Source of the DNA: Zygnema cylindricum
Lineage: Eukaryota > Streptophyta > Zygnematophyceae > Zygnematales > Zygnemataceae
Assembly (NCBI GenBank): GCA_037447655.1
Contig: JBBHKE010002008.1
Coordinates: 269,194-333,193 of the forward strand
Reading direction: 5' to 3'
Length of the DNA: 64,000 nucleotides
In this document: one piece after another, positions 37,861 to 49,356 of the stretch
Position numbering within the stretch: position 1 is the first letter of the stretch
Layout of the letters: each line of letters opens with the position of its first letter
Translations under genes and position numbers: made by a program
The notes under the pieces: model-generated
What the model saw: the letters and a program-made list of their open reading frames with translations, nothing else
Databases searched by the model: none
Told to the model about the DNA's origin: nothing

Positions 37861-40800
37861 GTGTGCAAAAAATTGTGTTTGTGGTAACTTATCTTTGTAG
37901 CACTAATATAGCTGTTGCTTCTCGGTGTTGTGTATGCCATTCGTTATCAAGATTGTGAAGTAGTAAGGGGTTGTAGAAGCGTTTAGATCTCAGGATATCA
38001 GTCTTGCAATCAGTTTTGCGAGCTTTGGTCATGCTTTTAGTTTTTCGGAAAATGTGTCCCTATTGTCGTGAAAAATTCTACCTTTTCATGTTTTCAACCC
38101 AGATGGTTTACCCATTGCGAGTTATGCAATAAAAGAATGATCCTTGATGTCCCAATATATCAATGCCAGTTGACAAGAGGCATGCGTTCCATCCATTTGT
38201 CTGTGTACTAAGCGTGTGTAAGCTACAACCTTAACAAGTGCTAGAAGGGGTGTGCCTTGGTCCATTACATCAGGATTTTTTAGTTGAGCTTAATCGGTTG
38301 AAAATATTTTAAGCAGTGTTACGTAACGGAAAATTTCTTATTGCGATTTTGTAATATTATCGAACGGCAATGTCGGCTGATGTATCATGTGGTAACAAAT
38401 AAATTATTTTTGTCATTGTATATTTTATAATACTGTTTTAAGCAGTACACTACATACCGGAAGTGTGATGTACTATAATCTAATGCATAGCAGGATATGT
38501 TCTGTCACACCTGAACCATTCCAAGGAGTCACTCTTGACTGTCCAGGTAAGATATGCGGAATATATTTAAGTTTTTTCTTGCGCCTCTGCTAAACAGTCG
38601 TGGCCAATTAGAGCGAAGTACAAATCCAGCTTGGAGCAAATTTGATCACAAACTTGTCCCACTTCATGTGAATATGACGCCATAAATAGTGTCTTCGGAT
38701 TACTTATCCTTTTTCTGTGTGTTTGTTGCTTTTGCCTTTCTTATCTTATTTATTTTCTTCCCTCCCCATGTAGCTTTTCAGGAATGGAATTGCTGCCCTA
38801 TTCCATGCACCCAGATCGTTTACCATCGCGCTTTTTAATAAAACAGTAGCATTTGAAACAATATTGATAATTTCAGAAATTTGACGCACTTATCTGCGAT
38901 GCGTCGCAATCCACACGTCTGAAAAAACGAACACAAATGTACTACGCGCAAAGAAGGGCAAAGCAACAGGAATGGGTATACAAAGACGCACAAGAGCAGC
39001 AAAAAGTACGTAAGAAAATCTCCAGTGGCAATCATGATGAGAATAGTTTAAGCATCAATTCCCCATGATGAAGTGGTAATTGTAGAAAGCACATATATCA
39101 ATTGAAGGTTATTTGCAAATGCATGTGCAAGACCACACCAGATAAGATATTGCATACATCTTCCCCAATGGTTGAATCATGCCTTTTGTTAAAGAATTTT
39201 TCGTTCGCACTTTCAGAACAATTACCGTGGTTCGAATTCTTGGGAAATATACTACTACAGCGCAAATCATGTAAATGTCACCCAGAAAAAGTTCAATGTC
39301 AAAAATACAAAAAGTCATTGAATTGCCCACAAGTCCATCAGCCATGACTATCAGGGTAAAATCACGGCATCTTAGGACAAAAAGCTTTAGATCTCTAACA
39401 GTCTTAACTAAAAGTTTTCATGGCAACAGAAAAGAATATGTATGTACAGAAACCAAAACAATATTCTCATCAACACATGTAAAACCAAAAAGGCAAACAA
39501 AAATAACCCAAACACAGTTGAAAAACAAGAACGTTGACAATTTGCCTATGACACTGACAGAGCCAAAGACCAACATGGCAAAAGCATAGACACTTTATAC
39601 TGCATAGCCAACAACAACAATTACATCTCTGAAAATGAGTGAATCAATTAGCAAACATATTCAGCAGTATCTCATAGTTCACATCCTACACGTTCTCAAA
39701 AGTATCAAGTGTTTAAGCAAAAGGCTAATCACCCTCACTTGCCTTCTACTTCATTCAGAAGCACTTTTTGTATACAACTCCCATAACAGAAAAAATGTTG
39801 GCCTCCCGACTCTTAAATCCTTCTGGCATCCCAAATATAAGGATCCTGAATGAAGCTCGCCTACAAAATTAGAAGTAACACTGCTATGATTTCCCCCTGT
39901 TGCAGAGCAGCAAGTTTCCCTGACACTACCGTCAATTCTAAATGTCTGCCCACGTGATCCAGCACCTTTCGAGCCCAGCTGCTGACACAGTACAGCTCAT
40001 ATTAACTGACAAGTCGATATCAGGGTTGTTCTGCTCCGCCTTGCTCCAACCCCAACCACTCCAAACGGATTCACAGAGACTAGTGTGCACATTACTGGTA
40101 GGACACGTCGCAAATCCAGTAGTCCCATCCCACCACTGCTCCATTTGACAACTGTTGTTCCACATCTCCTACAACTTAAGATTCCAACTGCCCCTCCAGT
40201 CTCCAACAGCCATTGCTGTTTTGCGACACTATACTAAAGCCGTTTAACCAGTGAGGCGTGTGTCCAAAGCCAGGGAAGAACGAAAATGCAAAAAATGCAA
40301 AGCAAGCTTCACTCAATATGTGGCAAGAAGACCAGACCAGAGGAAGAAACAGCATGAAGGAAAATCAAAGCAAAAGAAACACATGAAGGAGAATCACAGC
40401 AGAAGAAGAAACAGCGGGAAGCGAATGATTACTATAACCCCGGTTCTTGTTTTAACAACGGATTTCAATGACCATAACATGCTGCAGCAAATACTTACCC
40501 ACTAACACACCAGTGTGAGCAGAGCAGCAACGATCGAGACCTATCCATCACCTGCAATCGGCTATATTGACGAGCAAGTAGAGACCATAACTACAGCAAA
40601 AACCCTTCACTATGCATTCTAGAACTTGAACAACTATTACAGAGAATCAAAAATGTATCACAACAAAGGTGGCTCTTGACTTCAGCATTTCAACCAACAA
40701 ACTGCTAGTTCCTTCAACAAACAACCACAACACATGTCAATTCATGCAAGACATCACATGCCAATCCAACAAATGAAGATGAAACAATGCCCCTGACCCT

Positions 40801-40879
40801 GTACACACGCCCCAGACACCATTTGTTGATGGATTTGAGACCACTTATGCGGCACAAACCCTACCCTATGACCCCCCTT
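37861..40879. other. Intergenic region, mostly unassigned
   Basis: It lies between the convergent ends of the LdpA-like gene (plus) and MOS11 (minus), so it should include both 3' UTRs. An AATAAA is present at about 38128-38133. One exon-like plus-strand segment (38877-39005) is listed separately. The rest shows no convincing coding structure. Confidence 0.5.
38877..39005 (+). CDS. Orphan exon-like segment (uncertain)
   Basis: A 43-codon open stretch is bounded by an acceptor (AATTTCAG) and a donor (GTACGTAAG). It begins KFDALICDASQSTRLKK and continues with a Lys/Arg/Gln-rich, coiled-coil-like stretch (YYAQRRAKQQEWVYKDAQEQ). I could not link it to flanking exons in a consistent phase, and it does not fit the LdpA-like protein. 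It could be an exon of an unrecognised gene or a chance frame. Confidence 0.3.
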
Positions 40880-42422
40880 TCAACAAGGCATGGAGTCCAC
40901 GTGTTTCACTGATGAAGACGGCAGTGGGGTAGCAAACTTCCCTTCTCGAAGTGCTTTCTTCTCATCCAGTTCACTTTGCAGCTTAAAAGGTAACCCAAAC
41001 CTGCACACTAAGAATACAAAATTAACAACATATTTCTAGAAACTTGGACAATCGTTACCATTAAACCAGCTCTGTAAATCAGGACCTTCAGCAACCAAGC
41101 AAACGATATATCATAAAAATGAAAACAACTCTGACTATGTAACCTGCAATGACGGCTAAAGCTACAGACTTGACATGGTGCATAACCACACCACAAAGAA
41201 TAAAAAAAGTATCTGAAAGATAAGTAGTCAACACAAATTCATAGGAACAGCCACCAACGAATATTGATTCCATACCTCTCTGCTCTGCGCCTCATTTTTT
41301 CTTGTTCTGCAGGGCTACAACTAGGTCGTTCAGTACGAGCAGCCTTCTTACTAGTATCTGCGTCTGCACCATTCGAAATTCCAAAACGCTCTGCTCTAGA
41401 AGCTATTTTACTTATGACTGCATCTGCATCATTCGAAATTCCAAAACGCTCTGCCCTAGCAGCTTTTTTACTTATGTCTGCATCTGCATCAATTCCAAAA
41501 CGCTCTGCTCTAGAAGCCAGTTTTCCAGCTTCTGAAGTAGCAGCTCTGGAAACTGTTTTAGCGTCATCTTGGTCAGCTTTTAAAGCTGCGTCGGCAACTT
41601 CACTGTCACTTTTGGGTAACTCAGGTGCGGCTTTCGCTGCAACCGTTTCCTTGTTAACCTGGTTACCCGTCAGCCCAAACCTGCAGCCCGCAAAACATAC
41701 AGTGGTCAAACACAAGTTTCAACAGCAGCACACCAGAACTTTAAGCAGTTCGGATAAAACAAAAGAATTGCAGCCACAACTATTTTTTCCGTTATCGATA
41801 AAGACACAAAATATAATTCAACAAGGCCCCAAACAATTTGTCAAAAAAATGGAACGAAACATTACTTCTCTGCTCTGGCCTTTTTCTTGTCTTCCTCTGA
41901 CACGCAAACGGGAACTCCAAACCGTTCAGCCCGCTTTCGCTTTTTCTCAAGCTCGGATACTCCTTGGTCGTCCAACGGACTACTCTTTTCGGCAATTTCC
42001 TTTTCGCCTGTAACTAGTTCATCCCTATCCTCTCCAGCGGGAACGTCCACTACTTTGACATCTCCGACAGAAGTCTCTGACTCACTAGGTTTTCTATCTA
42101 CATTAGCAGCAAGCATACCGCAAGCTTCTGGTACAGCGTTGCTGTCTGCTTTTGAAGTTGTAGGTGTCACACCATCAGCAACAGGAAGCTTTGATTCACA
42201 GTTTTCAACTTTTTTCGATGGTTCCACAGGTTCAGCAGAACCACTCGCTGCTATAACAGGCTTTGCATCTGAAGGTACATTTTCAGATGCGGCGGCTTTC
42301 TCCAAACGTGCTAAGAGTTCTCCTTTCAGACCAGTACTATCAAGACCCCTTGCTGCTAACTCTTTCCTAAGATCAACAACTAACATTTTCTTCATATCCA
42401 GACTGGACAGTGGTGACGTCAT
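40880..42422 (-). CDS. MOS11: SAP-domain mRNA export factor, MOS11/SARNP (CIP29, Tho1) family
   Basis: Three exons on the minus strand, 42422-41866, 41680-41276 and 41000-40880, joined in phase 2, give 360 residues. A SAP domain lies at about residues 9-43 (MLVVDLRKELAARGLDSTGL). A long Ser/Glu/Val-rich linker follows. Then come six intact RAER/KFG motifs, at about 164, 183, 243, 261, 281 and 318, plus one decayed copy (RTERPS, about 301). In SARNP/Tho1 these motifs bind the UAP56/DDX39B helicase, and the protein acts in nuclear mRNA packaging and export; Arabidopsis MOS11 is required in this step. Both introns fall inside an RAER|FG motif. It is divergent from the methyltransferase gene to the right. 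Confidence 0.9.
41335..41520 (-). repeat. Tandem coding repeat encoding the RAERFG array
   Basis: Three adjacent 54-60-bp units within MOS11 exon 2 share the core ATTCCAAAACGCTCTGC, an alanine/aspartate spacer codon run and an AGAAGC or AGCAGC block (plus-strand reading). The DNA-level similarity shows that the 18-20-residue spacing arose by tandem duplication, not by convergence. Confidence 0.85.
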
Positions 42423-44180
42423 AGCAACTGTTCAACCTGCAAAGCTTTACAAAACTTTCTACAATTGCAGACAAATCCGAAGAAAAAAAAAAAAACTAGG
42501 CGCGACAGAAACACAAAAACCTTAAAAAAACTACAACTGGGAAATACCAGACGCGTAACAGAGGACGGGGGCGGTATTACTGCAGGATGACAGGACGGCA
42601 GTAAGTAAGGGACGGAGGGAAGAGAGGGAAGAGAGGGAAGAGAGGGAAAAGAGAAGAGTAGAAAAGGGTGGCAATGTGACTACTGAAAATGCTTCAACTT
42701 CAACTGTGCCCGAGTGATATCGCCCATGTTGATTAGAGTTAAAACATTTCTGGGGGAGTCGAAGAACTTTTTCTCGTGGCATATTTTTCCGATATTCAAC
42801 CGTGACGCACGAGCGAAAGGCAAGACCGTCACCTTTCGATTGCTTGCCTCGGAAAACAATCCAACGGTCCATGATAGATTTAAACACTTTTGACTGCCCG
42901 AAAAATGTTTAGCGATAACAACGGTGTTTCTCTGCGATGAAATACGAATGATTACGTACTCTAGCTGAAACTGCAAGCGGACAGAAGGATTGCGCATTTT
43001 GTGAGTACAGGATAGGTTCGTTACAAGTTTCGCCCGACTGTAGTGCCACGACAGCGCTGTTCTTTTTGGACGATGGATGCGTATGTCATACGGTATGGTA
43101 TACTCGGGGGGCATCACCATCCAAGCATTTTTTTCTTTTTAAAATCTTTTAGCGACGAAACTAAAGCCGTTAGCGAAAAAATGTTTTTGCTGTAGGAAGA
43201 ATGCAAGTCGTCAATTCACATTTGAAGGCATTTCGCCCCGACGCATTTACTTGAAAATCTGTCTTTTAGGTCTACTTGGAAATCGTACATAATCGTACAG
43301 TGAAGGGAACGATGAAGAGCTACGTGCCACCTCATCATTTTACTGAACTTTTAAACCAGATCAAGTAGCCTGTTCAAAATTCAGTATCAACTACAGTACA
43401 GTACATTCGATTCTTGCAAATGCTGTAAAAGTGTAAATATCGTGAAACTTAATGTTGAACTATTCCAAATAGTGACGCCAAAGGTCCACAATTGTCACAG
43501 CATTTATGTTGAACCTAAAGAGATTTCTAAAGTGTACATTGGGACGCCCAAATTGACTGTACGGATGATACTGGATCCGCACAAAATGTGGAGCTAAATT
43601 ACGACCACAACAGGGAACGCGCCCTCATATGCCGAGACACTATGGAATACATCATCGCTACAGTACTGTACTGAACTGCATAAAAGATCATCGCGTACTA
43701 AAACACGCGATTGTTTACCGTACCAATTCTACCTTGGTACCCCCGGACTCAGATGGTTTACCATCGTGCATTTTAATATATCCTGCGTTTTTTTTTTTTG
43801 TGGTAATGAATATCGTTCGATGTCGACGATACGGCACAACAGTTATAGTGTTATGCGGTGTTTTAACGCCAAGCCGTCGAGGCCGCGACAATCCCAACGC
43901 CTCAACCTCTTTTCTAACGCATCCACACGTGTGATGATGTTCGTTACATGTATGTGTCTAATGTAGAAAACAGAAACGGTTGCATAGAACAGTTTTCCCC
44001 ACTTTAGTTTGATGACGCCTTTTTGCTCGGTGGAGACCTAAAATCCTGTTCATTTTGGTTGACGCTTCTCCCTTCTAAATTTTGTTGTAACTCAGTTCAA
44101 AGGAGTCAATCTGTGCGCGTGCGACGTTTACTGCAGTCATCTTTCCTATTGTGCAGCGACCAGGTTCTTTCATATCTGCA
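42423..44180. promoter_or_regulatory. Divergent intergenic region between MOS11 and the methyltransferase gene
   Basis: About 1.76 kb between two outward-facing start codons; both promoters should be here. A purine repeat (GGAAGAGA units) lies at about 42617-42660, some 200 bp upstream of the MOS11 ATG. A 146-codon minus-strand frame at 42680-43120 has no recognisable domain. I see no TIR element. Confidence 0.5.
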
Positions 44181-46955
44181 ATGGTTGGATTCAAGTTCAG
44201 ACAGGAAACAAGGACAGACACAGGTGCCGAACGTGATTCGCACGTTCCTCTTGCTGATTGGTATCCTGGCACCATTCCTCAGGATGATCATGCTCATGTT
44301 TCTGACGATGAACGATCATATGATGAGCGCTCAATTGCTGCAGATTCATGGTCTGTGAAAAGTGAGTATGGAAGTACACTGGATGGAGACGATACACGTC
44401 ATGCTGAAGTTATGGAAGTGATGGTAACAGTTGCAGACCGTACGGCCAATGGAGGGTACGACATTTTGCTCATTGCTGTTTTGTAACTGAATACTGAATG
44501 CACATTACTTTGTATTGCTGGCGAAGTGATTGAATCAAATGTTATGGAGCTGTTTATTTTTTGAGTTGTTTGCTTTTTAACTCTGGCTGTTTGATTGAAA
44601 AAGCGGTTTCTCTATCCTGTATACCTTTGTAATGGTATTTATTTTAATTGCTCCTGCATTTGTATGGCGTTATACGATGTCAATGTGTGTTTATCCGTAC
44701 TTCATTGCCGAAAATGTTTACGTTTTGTAACTGGGCAAGAGCACATTGCTTCATGGGCCAATTCATGCAATAGAATACGCTATAGTTTCAATTATTATTT
44801 TTGGCGTTTTCCTTATCAGGTGTTCGGAAGATGAAGGAGAAGGGGATGAAGAAGAAGGCTCAGTCCTAGGTCTCAGAAGCCATTGGGATGCCACCTATGC
44901 GGATGAGCTGAGCAATTTTCATGAGTCTGGGCAACCGGGTGAAATTTGGTATTGGATCCACTCAACCTGGTTCAGCCACATTTTGGCCTTTACTGATGAA
45001 TCTCAAAGACCGGATCTTTTATGACGAGTTTTGGCGTTTCTGTGTGACGAGTTATCTTGATATCAGCGTGTATGGTGGCATGGAGGTCACTTATCTAAAT
45101 GTGGTCGAGCATTCGCCTAATGTTGACTGTAGCCTTTAGAAGGTTTTCTGGTTTGACGCACGGGGTTGAGTGCTCTAAATGTCGCTGTGAAAATTAAGGC
45201 TATTTTTTGTATTCATTTTCAGCATTGTTGATGCACATCATTTTGGCTCCTAGAATTGCGATTTCCAATTTCTTTGAAACCAAACATAGTGGTTTTATAA
45301 TTTGCTGTTGGGCCTTCAGGTTTGGTGATAGTGTCCTGGAGATTTCTGCGGAGTGGATTGCTCGGATGGCGGCGTTGTCAGGAAATTTATTGGACAGCAA
45401 TTCAGAAGGCTCTTCTTCTTTGCCTAATGGAGGATCAACACCAGCTCCTCTGTGTGGACAGGCCGTCAATTGGCATGTTCTTGACCTGGGAATGGGAAAT
45501 GGGTTATTGCTACATGCTCTAGCTCGCCATGGGTGAGTTCCTGATTAACGAGCCAATTTAATTTTCTTTTTCACGCTCAGAAGATATAGTTTACAATTGC
45601 GGAGGATGAGGGGATGGCATTTGGTTTTCTTGTATGTTGGTCCATTTTCAAGTAGCTAAGCTTAGGGTCACACAGCATATGTTTACTCGCCTCCATTGTG
45701 GTTTTGCAGGTTTTCGGATTTGACTGGAACAGATTACTGCGAGGCTGCAGTCGAACTGGCAAGAGCAGTTGCACATAGGGCAGGCCTAAGCCATATAAAC
45801 TTCGTTGTAAGTGCTGGCTTTCCCACTAGAACATGTACAGTTTCTGGACCACTGGCTTAGTTTTTGCGCCCTTGATTGATAATGCATGTGAACTGCAGGG
45901 GCGTGAGGATGCTGGATGTTAGAGAAGACTATCACATCGCTTTGTGATATTATTATATTTTTTGCCGTGTAATGATCGCATAGCTCAAATGTGGGAAAAG
46001 GTATATGGAAACACTACATGTGGTTGGCCCTCCTATTGTGCTGTGTAATGCGTGTGCAGTATGGGGTTACAGAATGTGGCACTCCGATTTGTTTCTGCAA
46101 ATTTGAACTATGGTGCGAAGCGCCTCTTGTGGGTTGTGTGGACGACGAACACAAGGGTGATGCAGGTATAAAAGTTAAGGTGCAAAGTCTCTGTATGCCT
46201 GACATTTTTCTTTTACAGGTGGATGATGTACTCGACTCAAGACTTGAGGGTCATTATGACCTGATTACAGATAAGGGGACTTTTGACGCGGTGAAATTGC
46301 ATCCTGAAGGTCGAAATCACAAGTAAGGAAGAGATTTTGATTTTTTTTTTTCAACCTCTGTATTGCAATTAATCAGAGCTGTTTCTAACCATGTAAGCAA
46401 GCAGCTTGTGATCTTATGTGATTGCCTTTGTTTACTTAAGGGAAGCTGTGTGTCTTGCAGGAAGCTTTACAGGAAAACAGTGGAGAGGCTTCTGGCACCT
46501 GGTGGTCTTTTGGTGAGAAATCGTTCCTGTATTTCTCCTTTGGCTTTTGCTTTTCTCTCGTTTCGTTTTGCACTTACAGCCATTCTGGTATGCTCCAACT
46601 CTATTTAAACATGGACAATCTTGTGCCTCAAAGATGCTGAAAAAGTCTGTGTTGATATGTTTTGGCAAAATTTTATGAACTTTTGCTAACTTGAAGCTGA
46701 GCTGTGGTCTGCATGCAGGTCATAACTTCATGCAACAATACACATGACGAGTTAGTTTCGGATATGACTGGCCCTTGCGATAGGGTGGAACTGAATGGAA
46801 GGGTTGGTCAGCCTAAACCTGATGTAATTCCTCCTCAACAATCCGTGCTGGAATATGTAGACCACGTGAGAACGTATCCAACCTTTCGTTTTGCAGGAGT
46901 GGAAGGGAGTCGAGTGTGCACTGTGGCCTTCAAAAAGAAGGTTATTGATCAGTAA
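44181..46955 (+). CDS. EEF1AKMT2: eEF1A lysine methyltransferase (EEF1AKMT2/METTL10, yeast Efm4/See1 type)
   Basis: Seven exons in consistent phase: 44181-44455, 44820-44948, 45320-45532, 45710-45806, 46219-46322, 46461-46512 and 46719-46955, giving 368 residues. This is a seven-beta-strand SAM-dependent methyltransferase. The family signature LGLRSHWDATYADEL...GEIWFG is followed by motif I VLDLGMGNG (about 188-196), the acidic motif LTGTDYCEAAVELAR, and the substrate-side block LITDKGTFDA (about 253-262), then GLLVITSCN and a C-terminal hydrophobic strand. Known members methylate a lysine of elongation factor 1A in the cytosol. The N-terminal ~110 residues are acidic and extra compared with the yeast and human enzymes. 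The start is the first in-frame ATG; an upstream spliced start cannot be excluded. Confidence 0.9.
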
Positions 46956-49356
46956 ATAAATGGCTTACTTTGTCGACCACTGAAAGCTTAAGTGAAGCAG
47001 TTATAGGGTCTTGTGATGGAAACTGAGGGCGGAGAGGATGGTTATCCATTTTTGCATTTCAATTTCCCACAGGTTTCTATCTGTGGCCATCTGCAAGGCT
47101 TATTCTATACTGTATTTCCAATTTGGCATCCTTGGACTGCACCAGTTGCCTAATTCACTTAGACGTTTAAACATTTAAACTTAGGCTTAAATCAGCTGAT
47201 GTTACTTGGTCGGGTTGAAGCACCCTACAGCTGACTCTGCAGCTAGATTTTATAAAGTCTGTTGTTCATACTATCTGTGGTATCCTGGAATGGGGTTGAC
47301 ACCCCGTACCTTCTTTTCACCACTTTTCCAGAATTCGTAGTAGTTATTAACCTTCAAATTCAGGAAAATTCCTGCTGTTATTTCTGCGCAGTGCCGCAGG
47401 CCTTTTGCCTTATGGTTTGTCCCTAGGCTGAAACAGACTTCATTAATTTGTGTATACTGCATTTGTTCTAGTTCCCTAGCTGAACAATGGCTTATTTACT
47501 TGTATATTTCTTTTTTCCTTATACAAATCTTATAGAGTTTCTGAATTAGTGACAATCTCTCTTGGATCGGCTTTCACTGGTGAAGATGAGCACAGAGAAC
47601 CTGTCCTACCCAGAAAACTGAAGGAAATATTTCAAATACAGAAAATTAAGGAATGCTGTGGTTATCATGACATATTACACTTGTTATACTTATTTTTTTT
47701 AATGAACACCGCTAGTACAGTAAGTGGAAATGGTAAACACTTCATGGAGAAACATGCTTTAACTTCAATTGCTGTATCTTTTTCTAACTTTGAACAGGAC
47801 CTACGGAACTGTTGTTTTGTTGGTGAAGTGGTCTAACATAATTATTTCTACACCAATGTGGGATTTGAGCTCCAGTGCAACCTTCGTTGAGGTTGTCATT
47901 TTGCATTCTTTTTTCGTTGAATTCTATTAGGCATTGGTTGCTTGCTTTTCTAAAGCATGCGTCTTGCAAAGGAACAATTTCACGTGGTTATGTGCACGCT
48001 TTGGTTATCGACTCTTTGTCCTCCAGCTGTGTGCAAGCTGTCCCGTGATCAGCACAAAATGATGTAAAGCTCAAGATTGAGCGGACAGGTCTTTCTGTGT
48101 GTGGAGGGAAGATGTTATACAAGGAAGGTTTCTAGATTGCAAATTGCAGAATTCAGCCAAAGCTCAAAATCTTGTGAAGTACCAGAAGTATTAATCCTTG
48201 CATCGGGCAGGCAAATTTGTGTAATCTACCACCAAAAACACCTGTTGTCCTGTACCTATGCTGGATTTTCGACTGTATTACATTTTTAAAGCTAGGTGAT
48301 GGTTATTGCTTTAGGGATTCTTTTAATCGTTTATCAAAACAGTATGTGTATTCTCAATTGTTCGAAGCTGACCATGCTTACAGAATGTTTTATGTATCGA
48401 ACCCAATATTTGTTAATATCCAGGGAAAAATTGGAAACATTGTAGCATTATAGAATATGTACAGAGTTGACAAAGTTTCTAAAGACTACATAACGGTATA
48501 ACAATCTAAAATGTAAATTGAGCCACCAACAGCGCTGGCAACAAGAATCTACAAATATTTTGAAATTCAGGCCTTTTGTTTCTCACAAAGATATTCTACT
48601 TTCACGACCAACTGTGAATGTCCAGCGTCTCTGATCATTTCTCAAAATAGGGCTATTTATTTTGGTATATATTCTGATATAATTTGCTCTACTAACATTA
48701 TTGAGTCGCCACCATTATAGTAAAATATTCACAACTCTGCAAAATAAGAGATTACAGTTCTTGAGATGGACCATTCCATCTGTAGGCAATGATAAGCTTT
48801 ATGTAGAAACATTGTGGGGATACTGCGGATGACAAGCTTGAAGAATGGTTGACTACTCCACAACAATCGATAAGGGAACACTACAAATGAAACTTTCTAC
48901 GCCGTAGTGCATTTTGCATACTGTGAAGTGAGCTACGTCAGACATTGAATCTGATCCTCCTACAAATAGTTGGTACTATTCAATAGATTGATGAAGCTGT
49001 AAGCGATGTGAATGGTTAACAAATTGCAACGATCTACAGTTAGTCAAAATCAGTAGAAAACATCAGATTTCAATGCAATTCTGCCAGGGTGAGGCAAGAA
49101 AAAGTCTGACAGCGTACAGCTTATTGAAAAACAAAAAAAAAACCCTTATTCTAGTGACGACAAGAATTCCCTCTCATCTGTCAAATTAGTACAGATTTTC
49201 TTATTGCAATCAATCGTGCTAAAAGCTATTGGTGACTCGGCTAAGAAGAGAGCATTTTTACAACCCTTGATTTATATTGCTAATTGGCAGCACTGCACCA
49301 CCAGAAAATGTTATTTAATCGCTCACAAATGTACACTTTCAGAAAGTCAGGGCAAT
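46956..49356. other. Intergenic region between convergent genes, no gene seen
   Basis: It lies between the stop of the methyltransferase gene (plus) and the stop of GCP2 (minus) and should hold both 3' UTRs. Scattered short open frames have no family similarity and no coherent splice sites. Confidence 0.55.

Noticed and set aside
39938-40206. Trp/Cys-rich minus-strand frames (about 70-75 codons)
   Set aside because: They lie downstream of the MOS11 stop, probably in its 3' flank; no family similarity and no splice sites that link them to another exon.
42680-43120. 146-codon minus-strand open frame upstream of MOS11
   Set aside because: No recognisable domain and no conserved motif. It lies in the divergent promoter interval and could be chance or 5' UTR.
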